Below are positions 1-9,168 of a stretch of DNA of 64,000 nt, one piece after another (the stretch's first letter is position 1; each line of letters starts with the position of its first letter). The translations under genes and the position numbers were made by a program. This stretch comes from Closterium sp. NIES-65 (taxonomy: Eukaryota > Streptophyta > Zygnematophyceae > Desmidiales > Closteriaceae). Under the pieces are notes generated by a model. That model was not told the DNA's origin. It did no database searches and worked only from the letters and a program-made list of their open reading frames with translations. The DNA lies in contig CANXME010002073.1 in NCBI GenBank assembly GCA_948144175.1, positions 372,001-436,000 of the forward strand. The letters run 5' to 3'.

Positions 1-2811
1 AATAGCAGAGGATGGTGAGGGCATTAGGTGGACGGAGGGGGGCTGGGTTGGGGGAGGTTGAGGAGAAGGGCTGGGAAGTGGATGGGGAAAGGCCTGTTGA
101 TGCACAGTGATTGAAAAGGAGAGAAGAATACGACCGGTGAGCGAGAGGTTACGAGTGGACAGGAGTGAGTGAGTCGGAGTGGACAAGGGTGAGTGGGTGG
201 GAGTGGAATGGAGTAGGTAGGGGTGGAAAGGACATGCGGCAAGAAATGGCAGACAGCAGACGGCAGCTGCAGAGCCTGCTACCCCACCTGTGGCAGCACA
301 GCAAGGCCAAGAACGCCAATCACGTCCTGCCACGTGTCCCACAGGGGCTGGGGCAGGCGGCGGGTGAAGCGCAGGCAGTTGACAGCGCAGCCGAGCAGCA
401 GATAGGCCGCCACTGCTGTGAAGGCTGGTGAGGGCATGAACCCCGCGAGGTAGACCTGCGAGAGCAGGACGGCTGTGGATGCCGCTCCTACTACCTGAAA
501 GAGGGAGTAGAAAGGCGAGGGAAGTAAGAGATGGGGGCAGGGAAAAGGCAGTGAAGGTGCAGCCGATCAGCAGATAGACCGTCACTGTTGTGAAGGCTGG
601 TGGCGGCATGAACCCCGCGAGCAGCAAGCAACGCCAGTCAGGACGAAGAGAAAGAGGCAAGGCAGAGAGTTAAGGGAGAGGAAGAGGAAGAGGCAAGAGC
701 AGCACGAGCCAGCATGGAGAAGGGAAAAGAGAGAGAGAAGAGCAGGACGATGAGCAGCATCTGCGGGGCGAACAGATGAGACGAGCCTTGGGAATACTTT
801 GGTAAATGGTGAAGCAGGTAGCACCTAGCAAGGCGGTGCACAAGGCACTACCTGCACGAGGCATTACCTGCACGAGGCATTACCTGCACGAGGCATTACC
901 TGCACGAGGCATTACCTGCACGAGGCACTACCTGCACAAGGCACTACCTGCACGAGGCACTACCTGCACGAGGCATGCTGAGAGCTCCCGCTTAGCGGTG
1001 AAGTAGGAGAGCAGCAGCATGTTGCCCAGGAAGCCCGTGGCGAAGCCCAGCCACGACAGGATGCCCAACGCTGCGCCCTGGTTGGTGCGCAGCAGAGCGG
1101 CGTTCTTTAGGATCTGCAGGCGCGGAGGGGCAAAGGGCAGGGGTGGAGAGCGGTGGCAGGGTTGGGAGGGAGAGGGGTGGAGAGCGGTGGCAGGGATGGG
1201 AGGGAGAGGGGTGGAGAGCGGTGGCAGGGATGTGAGGGAGAGGGGTGGAGAGCGGTGGCAGGGAGGAAGAGGAAGAAAATCTCCACTAACAGTCTCCCGG
1301 CACTCCCTGGACGCACCTTCACTAACAGTCTCCCGGCACTCCCCCTTTTCTTGCAAGTTCCCCACGCTTCCCCTTCCCTTCCAACACTTGCACTACCCTT
1401 CCAACACTTGCACTACCCTTCCAACACTTGCACTACCCTTCCAACACTTGCACTACCCTTCCAACACTTGCACTACCCTTCCAACACTTGCACTACCCTT
1501 CCAACACTTTCGTGGCGCACGAGAAATTGCTGAAGCACTGGCCGGGTGACGAGGAACGGTGGAAGCAGACGTGTGAGGTTTTTCTGATGTCGCCATTAGC
1601 CGTGATCGGGGGTGCTCTCAACAAAGAGGAGGTGGCGCATGAACGGCTTGTTTTTAACAGGAATATTTTACTGAACGGCACAAACCCGATCGGAGGTCAG
1701 CAAGCGGCAAAAGGACTTTGGGAAACGCGTTTGGGTGACCTGGTAACCACTGACTCCTCAGGCGTAGCAGCGGTTAAGGACATGGAAATCCTGGAGAGGG
1801 AGCTGAGAGGGAAAGAGTCAGCACGCTTGGCTCTCAAGGCGTTGGCAGCTGCTCCACCAGATTGGAAGAACCTCTTGGTGCCTGGCTCGGCACAGGGGGC
1901 TGGGGGAGTTTCTGGAGCTGTTTCACCCAGAGGGGAGGGAAGCGCAGTTACCTCGATCTTCAGGTCAGCCATTTTTGTGGACGGGCAGCTCGCCCCTCTG
2001 AAGCGGTTGAGGGAGGCATGGGCCAAGCCTACCGCAATCCTGACGAAACAAGAGAAGTGGGCTGGTCGCTGGAGTGGAAAGATTGACTGGCAGCGGGTTA
2101 TTCGTACACGTAACTCGCTCGCTATCCCGAGCCGGCCACGTGACGTCCTCACGCGGGTGCATAACCTGAACCTACAGGTTGGGGAGAGGGTGGAGTTTTT
2201 GAGCTGCAAGCCGAAGTGCCCATACTGCGGGGAGGAGGAGACGCATGAACACTGCCTGTTCACCTGCCCCAGAATTCAACCAGTGGTCTCAGGGCTACGT
2301 CGTGCCCTCCGCATGCTCAACCCTTCACGGTCTCCGAGCTCGTTGGGAGACCTGCTGTTCATGGAATCTGGAACAGTGACTGACTTTCCAGAAGGAACGC
2401 TCACGGCTATCGCCCTCCACCAGCTGTGGGTGGAACGATGTGATGCCACGTTTCGAGGGCAGAAGTTCAGAGCGAGGAGGGTGCTCAGGAGGATCGGGGT
2501 AGCTTTTCGGCTGCATGCGAGGGTATACACGAAGGCTACAGGAGCGAAATGTCTGAGGCCGGGCACGTCGGGGAAGCACAAAAGATTCAGGGGGGTTTTC
2601 GAAGCTGAGCAAAAAATGCTGACAAGGATCCGTGAGGCTGGCGACAAGAAGTGGAAGTGGTCGGCCAGTTTCGATGCAATTTGGAACAAGCCAAGGAGGG
2701 CTTTTAGACCCCCCTAGGTTGCCTGTCTGGGCGGTGCATGAAGCCCGCCCTCACGCTCAGTTACGACTGCTCTTGTTGTATGCATTGTCCTTTTAATGCA
2801 CTCAGCAATTC

Positions 2812-2860
<49 letters not shown>

Positions 2861-3784
2861 ACCCTTCCAACACTTGCACTACCCTTCCAACACTTGCACT
2901 ACCCTTCCGCCCTCTCATTCCCATAACCCCTTGTCCCATTCATCGCGCCCCTCCCCTCAGCACCGTCACCTGCGGCACCATCATCAACATCCCCGCCACA
3001 GTCGACAGCGCCGTCAGCTGCTCCTCCCCTCCTCCCCCATCCTATCTCATGTCGCTTTCCCCCCGCCCACTCCCCTTTCCCCGTCATCGCTTGTCTCACT
3101 TCCCTTCCCCCAACCGCGACTCACCTGCGGCACCATCATAAATAGTCCCGCTACAGTCGACAGCGCCGTCAGCCGCTCCGTCGTCGCGTCCCAAGCCTCG
3201 TACTTGCCGGACTTGGCAGGCTCGTCCGGCACTGCCTCGGCAACTTCCGAGCCTCCCGCCCCGGCTTGGCAATGCAGTTCTGGGCGGCTTGAACTCTCGT
3301 GCTTTATTGGGAAGCAGCATGCGCTGCTAATGCGAGAGTCTATAGCGCGTAAGCCCTTATTACCGTTAAATGTGATGTGAGCAGCACGGGCAACCGTTCC
3401 CTGACCTATCCAACTCTGGCCGCAATCGACAGACCGCAACTTCCGGGAGCGCGACTGCAAGGCTCCGCAGAAGCAGGGAAGGCGGCTGACGTGGACGCGT
3501 GCGACGGGCCGGCCGCAATTGCCGCGTTTGCAGCCAGTGCTGCTGAAAATTGCAGCAGGGCTCGCTGCAGCACCATGGCTGTGTGAGTGTGGCGTTTTGA
3601 CTAAACCGCGAAGTGTGTCACTGCGCGCGCCGCATGGCGCGCTGTATATCCCAAGAGCGGGTGCCGACGCCATTGGTGTTCTCGTTGCCTGTGGTGTCGC
3701 TGCATTTAGCAAGTCAAATGGTGAAATCTCTGTTTGGGTCATACGCGCTACAGAAAATTGGTTGTTTGGAACGTGAACGGTCAT
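1..3784 (-). CDS. MEX1: MEX1-like plastid maltose exporter, 5' half, spliced, runs off the left edge
   Basis: MEX1 exports maltose, the main product of night-time starch breakdown, across the inner chloroplast envelope. Three exons (3125-3784, 964-1113, 288-494) have matching phase-0 GT/AG borders and together give about 339 residues. The joined protein follows remembered plant MEX1 in order: a K-Y-x-A-W-D-x-x-T block, a hydrophobic segment ending VPQ, then WLGFATGFLGNMLLLSYF with a following KRE, then LAGFMP, and a region ending VLGLAVLPQ. The first 150 or so residues are rich in Ser, Ala and Arg, as in a transit peptide. The first ATG is at 3784; an ATG at 3671-3673 that opens MASAPALG is an equally good start. 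The remaining membrane segments and C-terminus lie beyond position 1. Intron 1 is about 2 kb and carries a LINE on the opposite strand. The family match is from memory of plant sequences; the splice joins are read directly. Confidence 0.85.
288..494 (-). CDS. MEX1: MEX1 exon 3
   Basis: Exactly 69 codons, opening VVGAASTAVLLSQ and closing GVLGLAVLPQ. The acceptor reads CTCTTTCAG and the donor GTGGGG. It holds a hydrophobic segment around LAGFMPSPAF and a W-x-x-W-x-D-V-I motif before the final PQ, in the order expected of MEX1. The 287 bases to its left show no further exon that I can recognise and are probably intron 3. Confidence 0.82.
560..621 (-). pseudogene. Partial copy of MEX1 exon 3 in intron 2
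   Basis: A 62-base stretch matches 388-449 of exon 3 at about 56 positions by eye. It would encode LAGFMPPPAFTTV in the same frame logic as LAGFMPSPAFTAV in the real exon. It has no matching acceptor and is cut off at both sides, so it is read as a duplicated exon fragment rather than a used alternative exon. Confidence 0.75.
836..966 (-). repeat. 16-bp tandem array repeating the exon 2 splice donor
   Basis: About eight copies of a 16-bp unit (minus strand GTAGTGCCTCGTGCAG, with GTAATG variants) follow exon 2. Each unit ends CTCGTGCAG and is followed by GTA(A/G)TG, so each recreates the exon end and its 5' splice site. The unit is not a multiple of three, so use of successive donors would change the reading frame. 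Confidence 0.85.
964..1113 (-). CDS. MEX1: MEX1 exon 2
   Basis: Exactly 50 codons, from ILKNAALLRTNQ to KRELSACLVQ, with a membrane-spanning Gly/Leu/Phe-rich core between them. The acceptor is a GCAG just above 1113 preceded by a long C/T-rich tract; the donor is GTAGTG just below 964. The FLGNMLLLSYF block followed by KRE is the strongest link to MEX1. The donor side runs directly into a 16-bp tandem array in which every unit repeats the exon end and the donor. Confidence 0.85.
1140..1272 (-). repeat. 34-bp tandem repeat forming the C/T tract of intron 1's acceptor
   Basis: Four units of 34 bp begin at about 1147, 1181, 1215 and 1249. On the gene strand they read as long C/T runs just upstream of the exon 2 acceptor. 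At 1285-1345 a second, two-copy repeat of CACTAACAGTCTCCCGGCAC follows. Confidence 0.8.
1370..2907. repeat. 20-bp tandem repeat, split by a LINE insertion
   Basis: Units of CACTACCCTTCCAACACTTG run from about 1370 to 1509 and resume at 2859-2907, directly after the LINE poly-A. The same units on both sides show that the array was there before the insertion. Because the target is itself repetitive, the LINE target duplication cannot be told apart from the array. Confidence 0.85.
1510..2858 (+). mobile_element. 5'-truncated LINE (zf-RVT-bearing pol C-terminus) with poly-A tail
   Basis: About 400 codons are open to a stop at 2715-2717, followed by a short 3' tail and 46 A residues (2813-2858). 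The protein is the C-terminal end of a LINE pol: after the missing endonuclease and reverse transcriptase comes the zinc-binding module CPYCGEEETHEHCLFTC (Cys pair, then His, Cys and Cys) and a basic helical tail. The polymerase core is absent, so this is a dead 5'-truncated copy, typical of target-primed insertion. It lies in MEX1 intron 1, antisense to the gene. The intact reading frame and clean A tail suggest a fairly recent insertion. Confidence 0.85.
2966..3024 (-). pseudogene. Partial copy of the MEX1 exon 1 end in intron 1
   Basis: Fifty-nine bases match 3121-3179 at about 53 positions. The copy would read EQLTALSTVAGMLMMVPQ, compared with ERLTALSTVAGLFMMVPQ in the real exon, and includes the exon end followed by GTGAC where the real gene has GTGAG. 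The weakened donor and lack of an upstream part argue for a relic. Confidence 0.78.
3125..3784 (-). CDS. MEX1: MEX1 exon 1 (transit peptide and first membrane segment)
   Basis: This exon encodes the N-terminal extension and the first hydrophobic stretch, LTALSTVAGLFMMVPQ. It ends exactly at CAG followed by the donor GTGAGT (complement of 3119-3124), in phase 0. The N-terminal part has few acidic residues and many Ser, Arg and Ala, which suits plastid import. The length (up to 220 residues) exceeds what I recall for the equivalent part of land-plant MEX1, so the true start may be the internal ATG at 3671-3673. Confidence 0.8.
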
Positions 3785-4239
3785 TTCACCTTTTCTCCAT
3801 TTATGGGAAACAACTTTTTTTTAGCAAACCCCTGTCAGATATTCATGCCCATGCTGCACAAGTTGCATCGACAGTTTTATCATGTGGCTGGTGGCATGTT
3901 CATGCCAGGCAAGACCTCCCTCTGGTATGGAAGATATTAGGGGCGCATGAAAATAAAGTAATTCGATCCTTGTTAAAAATTTCCAGCAACTTCTCCAATC
4001 ATTGGATTTTTTTTTATTCATATAATTTACCCTCCATCACTGAATTCTGGAGGAAGACCGGGAAGATTTGCCACTTTGTGTCAGGCGGCAGAGCGCTGAA
4101 ATATCGTAATTCTATCCCTGTGAGCTATGATTTGACAAGCAGAGGGAGAACGGAAGGGGTTGGAAGTGACATGTCAGTATATATATTTGCATATATCGTA
4201 GGCTAGATTGTCTCATAGTAGGTCGACTGGAATGGTTGA
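3785..4239. other. Probable MEX1 upstream region
   Basis: No gene is visible here. The stretch is richer in A and T than its neighbours and lies directly upstream of the MEX1 start, so it should hold the promoter and 5' untranslated region. I could not single out a convincing TATA box at a typical distance. Confidence 0.3.
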
Positions 4240-4475
4240 CAAGGAGAAAACAGATACAAGTGTGAGTGTTGAGAAATGGTGTTGTATCCCTTAAAGCTTT
4301 AGTATACATTTGACAGAAGGGGTTCAAAAACTTTTGAAATTTGAAACTTTGCCCGTGAGACCGTGAGGCGACTCCCTAAACCCAAAACCTGGATGACAAA
4401 TGTATACTTCAGCTTTAAGATGTACCCCACTGTAGCCTAGCATATCTTAAGTCACACCCCCATAGGCTAAGTTGC
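4240..4475 (-). mobile_element. Worn copia LTR remnant
   Basis: Blocks such as GTTGTA, TGTACCCCACTGTAGCCTA and CACACCCCCATAGGC match, in order, the 3' LTR and adjoining polypurine tract of elements A, B and D elsewhere in the window, with much divergence. No coding part is attached. It is an old fossil, further split by an inverted-repeat insertion. Confidence 0.55.
4290..4419. mobile_element. MITE-like 130-bp inverted-repeat element
   Basis: The ends are near-perfect 23-bp inverted repeats: CTTAAAGCTTTAGTATACAT on the left and, on the other strand from the right, CTTAAAGCTGAAGTATACAT. There are about 21 matches out of 23. The core of about 84 bp encodes nothing. It interrupts the LTR remnant between GTTGTATCC and ATGTACCCCAC, which are contiguous in related LTRs. 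The superfamily is unclear because the target duplication is not certain. Confidence 0.65.
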
Positions 4476-4929
4476 ATCGCATTGCTCCCTCAGGCCACCT
4501 GGAACAAGCTCACGGCACTTGGGCTTGTTCTAGTTGTTTATGGCTGAGAATTCTTTCCCAAGAGAATTTCCTTAGAGCAAGGAAGGACAAACAGAAAGAG
4601 AAACCACAAAACTACTCTCTCTATCCTACGAATGCATTTTATATGTACAGAACATTTACAATTCAGACATGCGGCTCGAGATGTTGATTCGGGTGGCCAG
4701 CCCCAACATCGGACCGCATTCTACCTTTCTTATTTACATTTGTACTACTCACTGCAATTGAACACGTGTTACGTTTCTATTCCTTCAATTCTGGACTTCC
4801 GCCACCTATCCCACGCGAAAGTCCCCCAAAGTCAGTCAAGGCACGAAACCTCTGTTTCGTCCTCTTCGCGTGGGTCTCCCACGTCCTGCTCACTTCCGCC
4901 CTTGTGCTGCCCACGTTCGCAACTGCATG
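4476..4929. other. No gene seen
   Basis: Mixed-composition sequence with only short open frames and no recognisable motif. It may be the 5' flank of the exon candidates that follow. Confidence 0.3.
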
Positions 4930-5362
4930 CTGCCGCTGCATGCCTTTGCCTCCCATATACTTCACGCGGGCTCCAGTGCAGTCAGCTCCACTTGTTACAC
5001 CACCACAGCAGCAGAGGCAGCAGTGGGAGAGCAAGCGCTACATGCATGGGGTATGACGACTGAGCGCATGATGGTACTGGAACACCTTGTGCGGGACCCA
5101 CACATGGGTAAGACAATGGGAGACTGCCAGGAGGGAGAGACGCATGCGAATGGGGTGGAGAGAGTGAGAGGGGTGGAGGGGACGAGAATGGGTTGGAGGG
5201 GATAAGAGTGAGGTGGGAGGGAGACTGGCGGGTGCGAGTGGCCAGCTCGTTTTGGTCGGAGGAGGCGGTGGCAGTGATGCAACCCCATGATGGCATCAGA
5301 GGCATGGTGCAGCAGCATGTTACTGATGACAACTCTGCCCGGCTGTACCGCACTGTTATGGA
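4930..5362 (+). CDS. Exon candidates of an unrecognised gene
   Basis: Two coding-like stretches are seen. The first runs to the residues HLVRDPHMG and is followed by a donor GTAAGA near 5107. The second, about 5235-5360, includes QPHDGIRGMVQQHVTDD and ends TVME before GTGAGG. Both read as amphipathic helices and lack low-complexity bias, unlike the sequence around them. Acceptors are not certain. I do not recognise the family. Confidence 0.35.
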
Positions 5363-5519
5363 GGTGAGGATGCTTGAAGGGCATTGGGTGCTGCGTACAT
5401 ACTTGGATAATGTTTGGGTTGGTTGGGTGCGACATGCATGGTAAGAGACAGCTCCTTTGAGTGGGCAGAGGCAGCTTCTAACTTCCCAACCTCACAATCT
5501 CCCATTCCCCATCCCCACG

Positions 5520-6245
5520 CACCTCCTGTGCAGCCATCAGCTGTGCTGACAACAGCACTGGCAAACCTCATTGTGCGAGGTGCCATCCCCCCATCTCCAG
5601 ACGCCCCTCCTCATCCATACCATCAGTCAACCGCCCCTTGCAGGCAGCCGCCAAGGGAACCCTAAAGAGCAAAGCGGGCAGGGGCCGTGGGATAAGGATT
5701 CAAATGGGTCAGATGTCCGTTCTAAACCTCCCATATCCAAACCTCCCTTTTCCCATTCCCTCTCCTCCCAACCTCCATAATTCACAGCCTGCCATCTCCC
5801 ATCCCCACCCACCGTCCTTGCCTGCATCAACCATGCAGATAGCAGAACTGGCGCACCTTATAACCCAAGGCACCAACCCCCATCTCCAAACACTCCATCC
5901 ACTCCAAACCTCTCCTTGCGGGCAGCTGTGGAGTCCACGTTTAGGGAGGACACTGAAGAGGTGTGGGTGGGGTGGCTGGAACCAGACAATCCGGATGGCT
6001 GTTCTCCAGCTCCCAGCATCCCATCTCTCAGTCTCCGAACCTCCATCCCATCTCCCATCCCCACACACCACCTGTGCAGGCATCAGCCGTGCTGACAGCA
6101 GCCCTGGCACACCTCATCACGCGAGGCACCATCCCCCCATCTCCAGCAATGCCTGAACCCTCACCGTCCCCATCCATACCTCGAGCTACCCTTTCCTCGC
6201 TGGCAGCTGTGGAATTCACCTTCAAGGAGGATAGCGAAGAGCAGT
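5520..6245 (+). repeat. Three diverged copies of one exon-sized unit
   Basis: The unit starts near 5528, 5830 and 6075. Each copy has a C/T-rich lead, a CAG acceptor-like site, then a helix related to ASAVLTAALAHLITRGTIPP. Each continues through a Pro/Ser-rich linker to AAVE-x-TF-(R/K)-ED-(T/S)-EE in copies 2 and 3. Copy 3 looks best preserved and leads to the acidic exon that follows; copies 1 and 2 are more altered. They could be tandem exons of one gene or exon duplicates in introns. Confidence 0.6.
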
Positions 6246-6274
6246 GCGGGTGGGGGCTTTGTAATCAAATATTA

Positions 6275-6852
6275 GATGGGACGGATGAGGGGATGAGGGT
6301 GATGAGGAGGATGAGGATGATGAAGAAGATGAAGGGGATGAGGGGGACAAAATATTCAAGATCAATGGATTCTTATTCGAGGCAGATAGAGCATGTGTGG
6401 CGGATGAGGAAGATGAAAGGGATGGAGCAGATGAGGGAGGTGGTGGGAAGCGTGCCGCAAGGTCTCGTGTCAAGAGGGTCATTGACCTGAAAGATTATGA
6501 GGTGACTCAAAGAAAAGGTGTGCCTGATATGGAGGAGAAGGCAACAAGCAACCGAACGAGATCCACAGGTGTTGCAGCCAGCTGACCCTAAATCTATTCA
6601 AAACGGTGCTGCTAGTCCTGAAGCTGTTCAGAGCAGTGCTGCTGGTGATGGCACACGTTCTGCTAAAAAATTAAGCAGGAGTTGCTGGAATTGAGAAAGA
6701 GCAGGGGAAGGGGAAGGAGGCGGGTGAAGCAAGGCGAAGGTGGGGAAGTTATGACAAGCACCAGTGGTGGTGTGGATGGTGCTGGGGCTGCCAAAGCAGA
6801 GGGTGGAGGACAGCAGCTGCCTCTGCTGGACCTGAAATGGCATGTGGTGTGA
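6275..6852 (+). CDS. Acidic, basic-patch-bearing C-terminal coding sequence, possibly decayed
   Basis: After an acceptor-like TATTAG, an open frame gives a Glu/Asp-rich run (GDEEDEDDEEDEGDEGD), then FKINGFLFEADRAC and a basic KRAARSRVKRV patch that resembles a nuclear localisation signal. The frame stops at about 6583. Coding-like sequence goes on in other frames, through AASPEAVQSSAAGDGTRS and LLDLKWHVV, to a stop at 6850-6852. So the locus is either a pseudogene, has a small intron, or has an assembly error in a run of A near 6665. The protein family is not recognised. Confidence 0.4.
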
Positions 6853-7120
6853 TGATCATGATGTGGTGGTGTGATGAGTATGATGTAGTGGTGCGATGAT
6901 CATGATGTGGTCGTGCGATGGTCGCGATGTGGTGGTGTGATGATTATGATGTGATGGTGTGATGATCACGATGCGATGGTGCGATTATGATGATGTGATG
7001 GAGCGATGATCATGATGTGGTAGTGTGATGATCATGATGTGGTGGTGTGATGGTCGTGATGTGGTGGTGTGATGATCATGAGGTGGTGTTGTGATGACCA
7101 TGATGTGATGGTGGTGGTGC
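6853..7120. repeat. TGATGATCATGATGTGGTGG tandem repeat
   Basis: About a dozen imperfect units of roughly 20 bp, each containing the palindrome ATGATCAT. It begins at the end of the preceding coding-like sequence. No gene lies within it. Confidence 0.75.
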
Positions 7121-8020
7121 AATGCACAGTACGATAAAGGGGTAATCAATAGTTATCCTATGAAATTTGATGTAAAAGTTGCTCCCTCCTCTCCCCTTTT
7201 CCACCACTTCCGCTCCTCTCTCCCCCCATTCGTCTGACCCCTTTTCCACGAGGTTGATTTTGAGTATTCTCAAAAGCAACCCCATTTGTCTGATCCCATT
7301 TTCCCCTTTTCCTCTCCCGCTCCCCACCCTTCCGTGCAATGCCCTCTTCTCAACCTCTACTACAGCCCACCATCTGGATTCGCCATGCAGCGAGACTAGA
7401 CCCTGGTACGGTGCATGCTCTTTATTATGCCGCACCACATGCCAAACCACAGACAAAGGTTACTGATCCAATTATCCTACCTCCACCATTTACCTGCCTC
7501 CCCTAACCCTCGACTACTCCTTCATCCATAACGCAACAACTACACTGGTCTCCATTCTCATGCCGTGTCGAACACAAAGGCAACTTATTTCACTTGCCGC
7601 TAGTGGATGTTCCTTATCCCCCTTCTCCATTCTCCCTCTCTCTTCTCCTCCCCCCCACCCCTCGTGGATGCTCCTCGTCTTGACTATCCCTCCCTCTGTT
7701 GCACTGCCCATTTTCCCATCTCTCATTCACCTCTCTTTCCCCCCTCTGCACTTGAAGTTGATTCTCAGAGTTCTTAAAGTGACCTCATCTGTTCTCTGTC
7801 TGCCGCTCTGCAAGTGGTGGTGGCCTTCAACCCTCTTGCCTGGTCCCGCTCTTAAGTGGTTTGATTCCCGGTATGAGTGCAAGGGGAGCAAGGGCAGTGT
7901 AAGTGCAACACACCACAGAATCTCCAGTTGGTTCTTTCCTTGCCTCGCAGAGCACCAGCATTGATGCCACAACATTATTGGACTACATTTTTTTTTTCGC
8001 TTTCCTGCATCACACCTTCC
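7121..8020. other. Pyrimidine-rich sequence, no gene seen
   Basis: Long C/T runs on the plus strand and short open frames dominated by Pro, Ser and Leu that follow from composition. Nothing looks like a conserved protein or RNA. Confidence 0.4.
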
Positions 8021-8290
8021 CCAGCACCCTGCCTTCCCCTGCCCCTGCCCCTGCCCCTGCATCTGCTCCTGCCCCTGCACCTGCCCCTGACCCTGGCCTT
8101 GCCTCTGCCTCTGCCCCTGCCCCTGCCCCTGCCCCTGCCTCTGCCCCTGCCCCCGCCGCCGCCCCTGCCCCTGCCGCTGCCCCTGCCCCTACCCCAGCCT
8201 CTGCCCCTTCCCCTGACTGTGCCCCTTCCCCTGCCCCTGCACCAACCTCTGCCCCTGCATTGTCCTCTACCCCTGCACCACCCCCCCCCA
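8021..8290 (+). repeat. CCTGCC hexanucleotide array
   Basis: About 40 units of CC(T/C)GCC and variants. One frame reads as a long Pro-Ala alternation, the others as Leu-Pro, and the minus strand as Gly-Arg or Ala-Gly. All frames are open because the unit is six bases, so openness is no evidence for a protein. Confidence 0.8.
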
Positions 8291-9030
8291 CTCTTCTCGG
8301 AATACATCTGCTCTGTCCACATCAGACATTACACCCCGCCCTGCCTCCCCCTCTTTCCCAGCATCCCCAGAATCCTCCACCCGCTCCACTCCACCCACAT
8401 AAGGGCTTATGCTTTCCTTCACCTCCCCTCCCTGCCACCCCCTCCATTTGCACTCCTTGAGATGTGTCTTCGTCCCCCAACCTACTCATCACTGACACCT
8501 TTGGCGATCCCACCCCCTCTCAGATGTTAGGAGGAGCCTCCTCTCTCCCCACACCCACATTAGAGCTAACACGTTCTCCCCCTTCCCCTCTCCAATCCGC
8601 CCCCCTCCCCCCCCCCCCAACCCCCCACCCCCTCTTTTCCCATTGTACTCCTTCCCCCAGCCTCCTAGTCACTGACACCTCTGACACCCCCATACGTTCT
8701 CAAATAATCACATAAACTCTCCTCTCCCCCCCCACCAACTCCACCTACATTGCTGGTTACACTGGCATGGGCGGAATTGTAGGAGAGTTGGAAAGGGACG
8801 AAGGAGGGGAGGGAGGGGAGGAGGGAGAGGAGGATGGGGGAGGGGGGGGGAGGGGGAGGAGTGGAAGTTGCATCGAAGAAGGCAGGCCAAGGAGCAGGAG
8901 GAGGAGCAGAGGGAGGGGGGGCAGAAGGAGAGGGAGCAGACAGAGGCAGAGCAGAAGGAGGGAGAGCCGAAGGAGGGAGAGTAGGAGTAGGGGGCGTAGC
9001 AGGAGCAGCAACAACAGCAGGAGGCCGTGA
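8291..9030. other. C/T-rich then G/A-rich sequence, no gene seen
   Basis: To about 8755 the plus strand is C/T rich with poly-C runs; from about 8765 to 9010 it is almost entirely G and A (GGAGGGAG type). The two halves could pair as a purine-pyrimidine mirror, but I see no exact inverted repeat. Confidence 0.4.
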
Positions 9031-9168
9031 TGTTACTTGTATTCAGCACGGAGGTTCCTCCTCTTGGACATGCCACCTTCTTTGTCTCACCAGCAAGCCA
9101 AGGTACAACACCTTTCAGCTATGCTGTATGGTCTGAATAAAAGCCTTCGCTCAGAGCGAAAGAGCTAG
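9031..9168 (+). CDS. Possible last exon of an unknown gene
   Basis: A 45-codon frame ends with a stop at 9166-9168 and includes RRFLLLDMPPSLSHQQAK and LSAMLYGLNKSLRSERKS. It has a balanced residue mix, unlike the low-complexity sequence on both sides. A TATTCAG acceptor-like site lies inside its start. No family is recognised. Confidence 0.25.
   Translation, partial: CYLYSARRFLLLDMPPSLSHQQAKVQHLSAMLYGLNKSLRSERKS

Noticed and set aside
1-240. A fourth MEX1 exon left of 288
   Set aside because: No frame matches the expected continuation after LPQ and no paired splice sites are seen.
836-1000. Regular short repeats that might be a CRISPR array (also 1370-1509, 6853-7120, 37799-38035)
   Set aside because: Units are directly abutting with no unique spacers, and the host is a eukaryote.
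7877-8530. Pro-Ala or Pro-Leu protein in the CCTGCC array
   Set aside because: All frames are open because of the hexamer; no flanking splice or start context.
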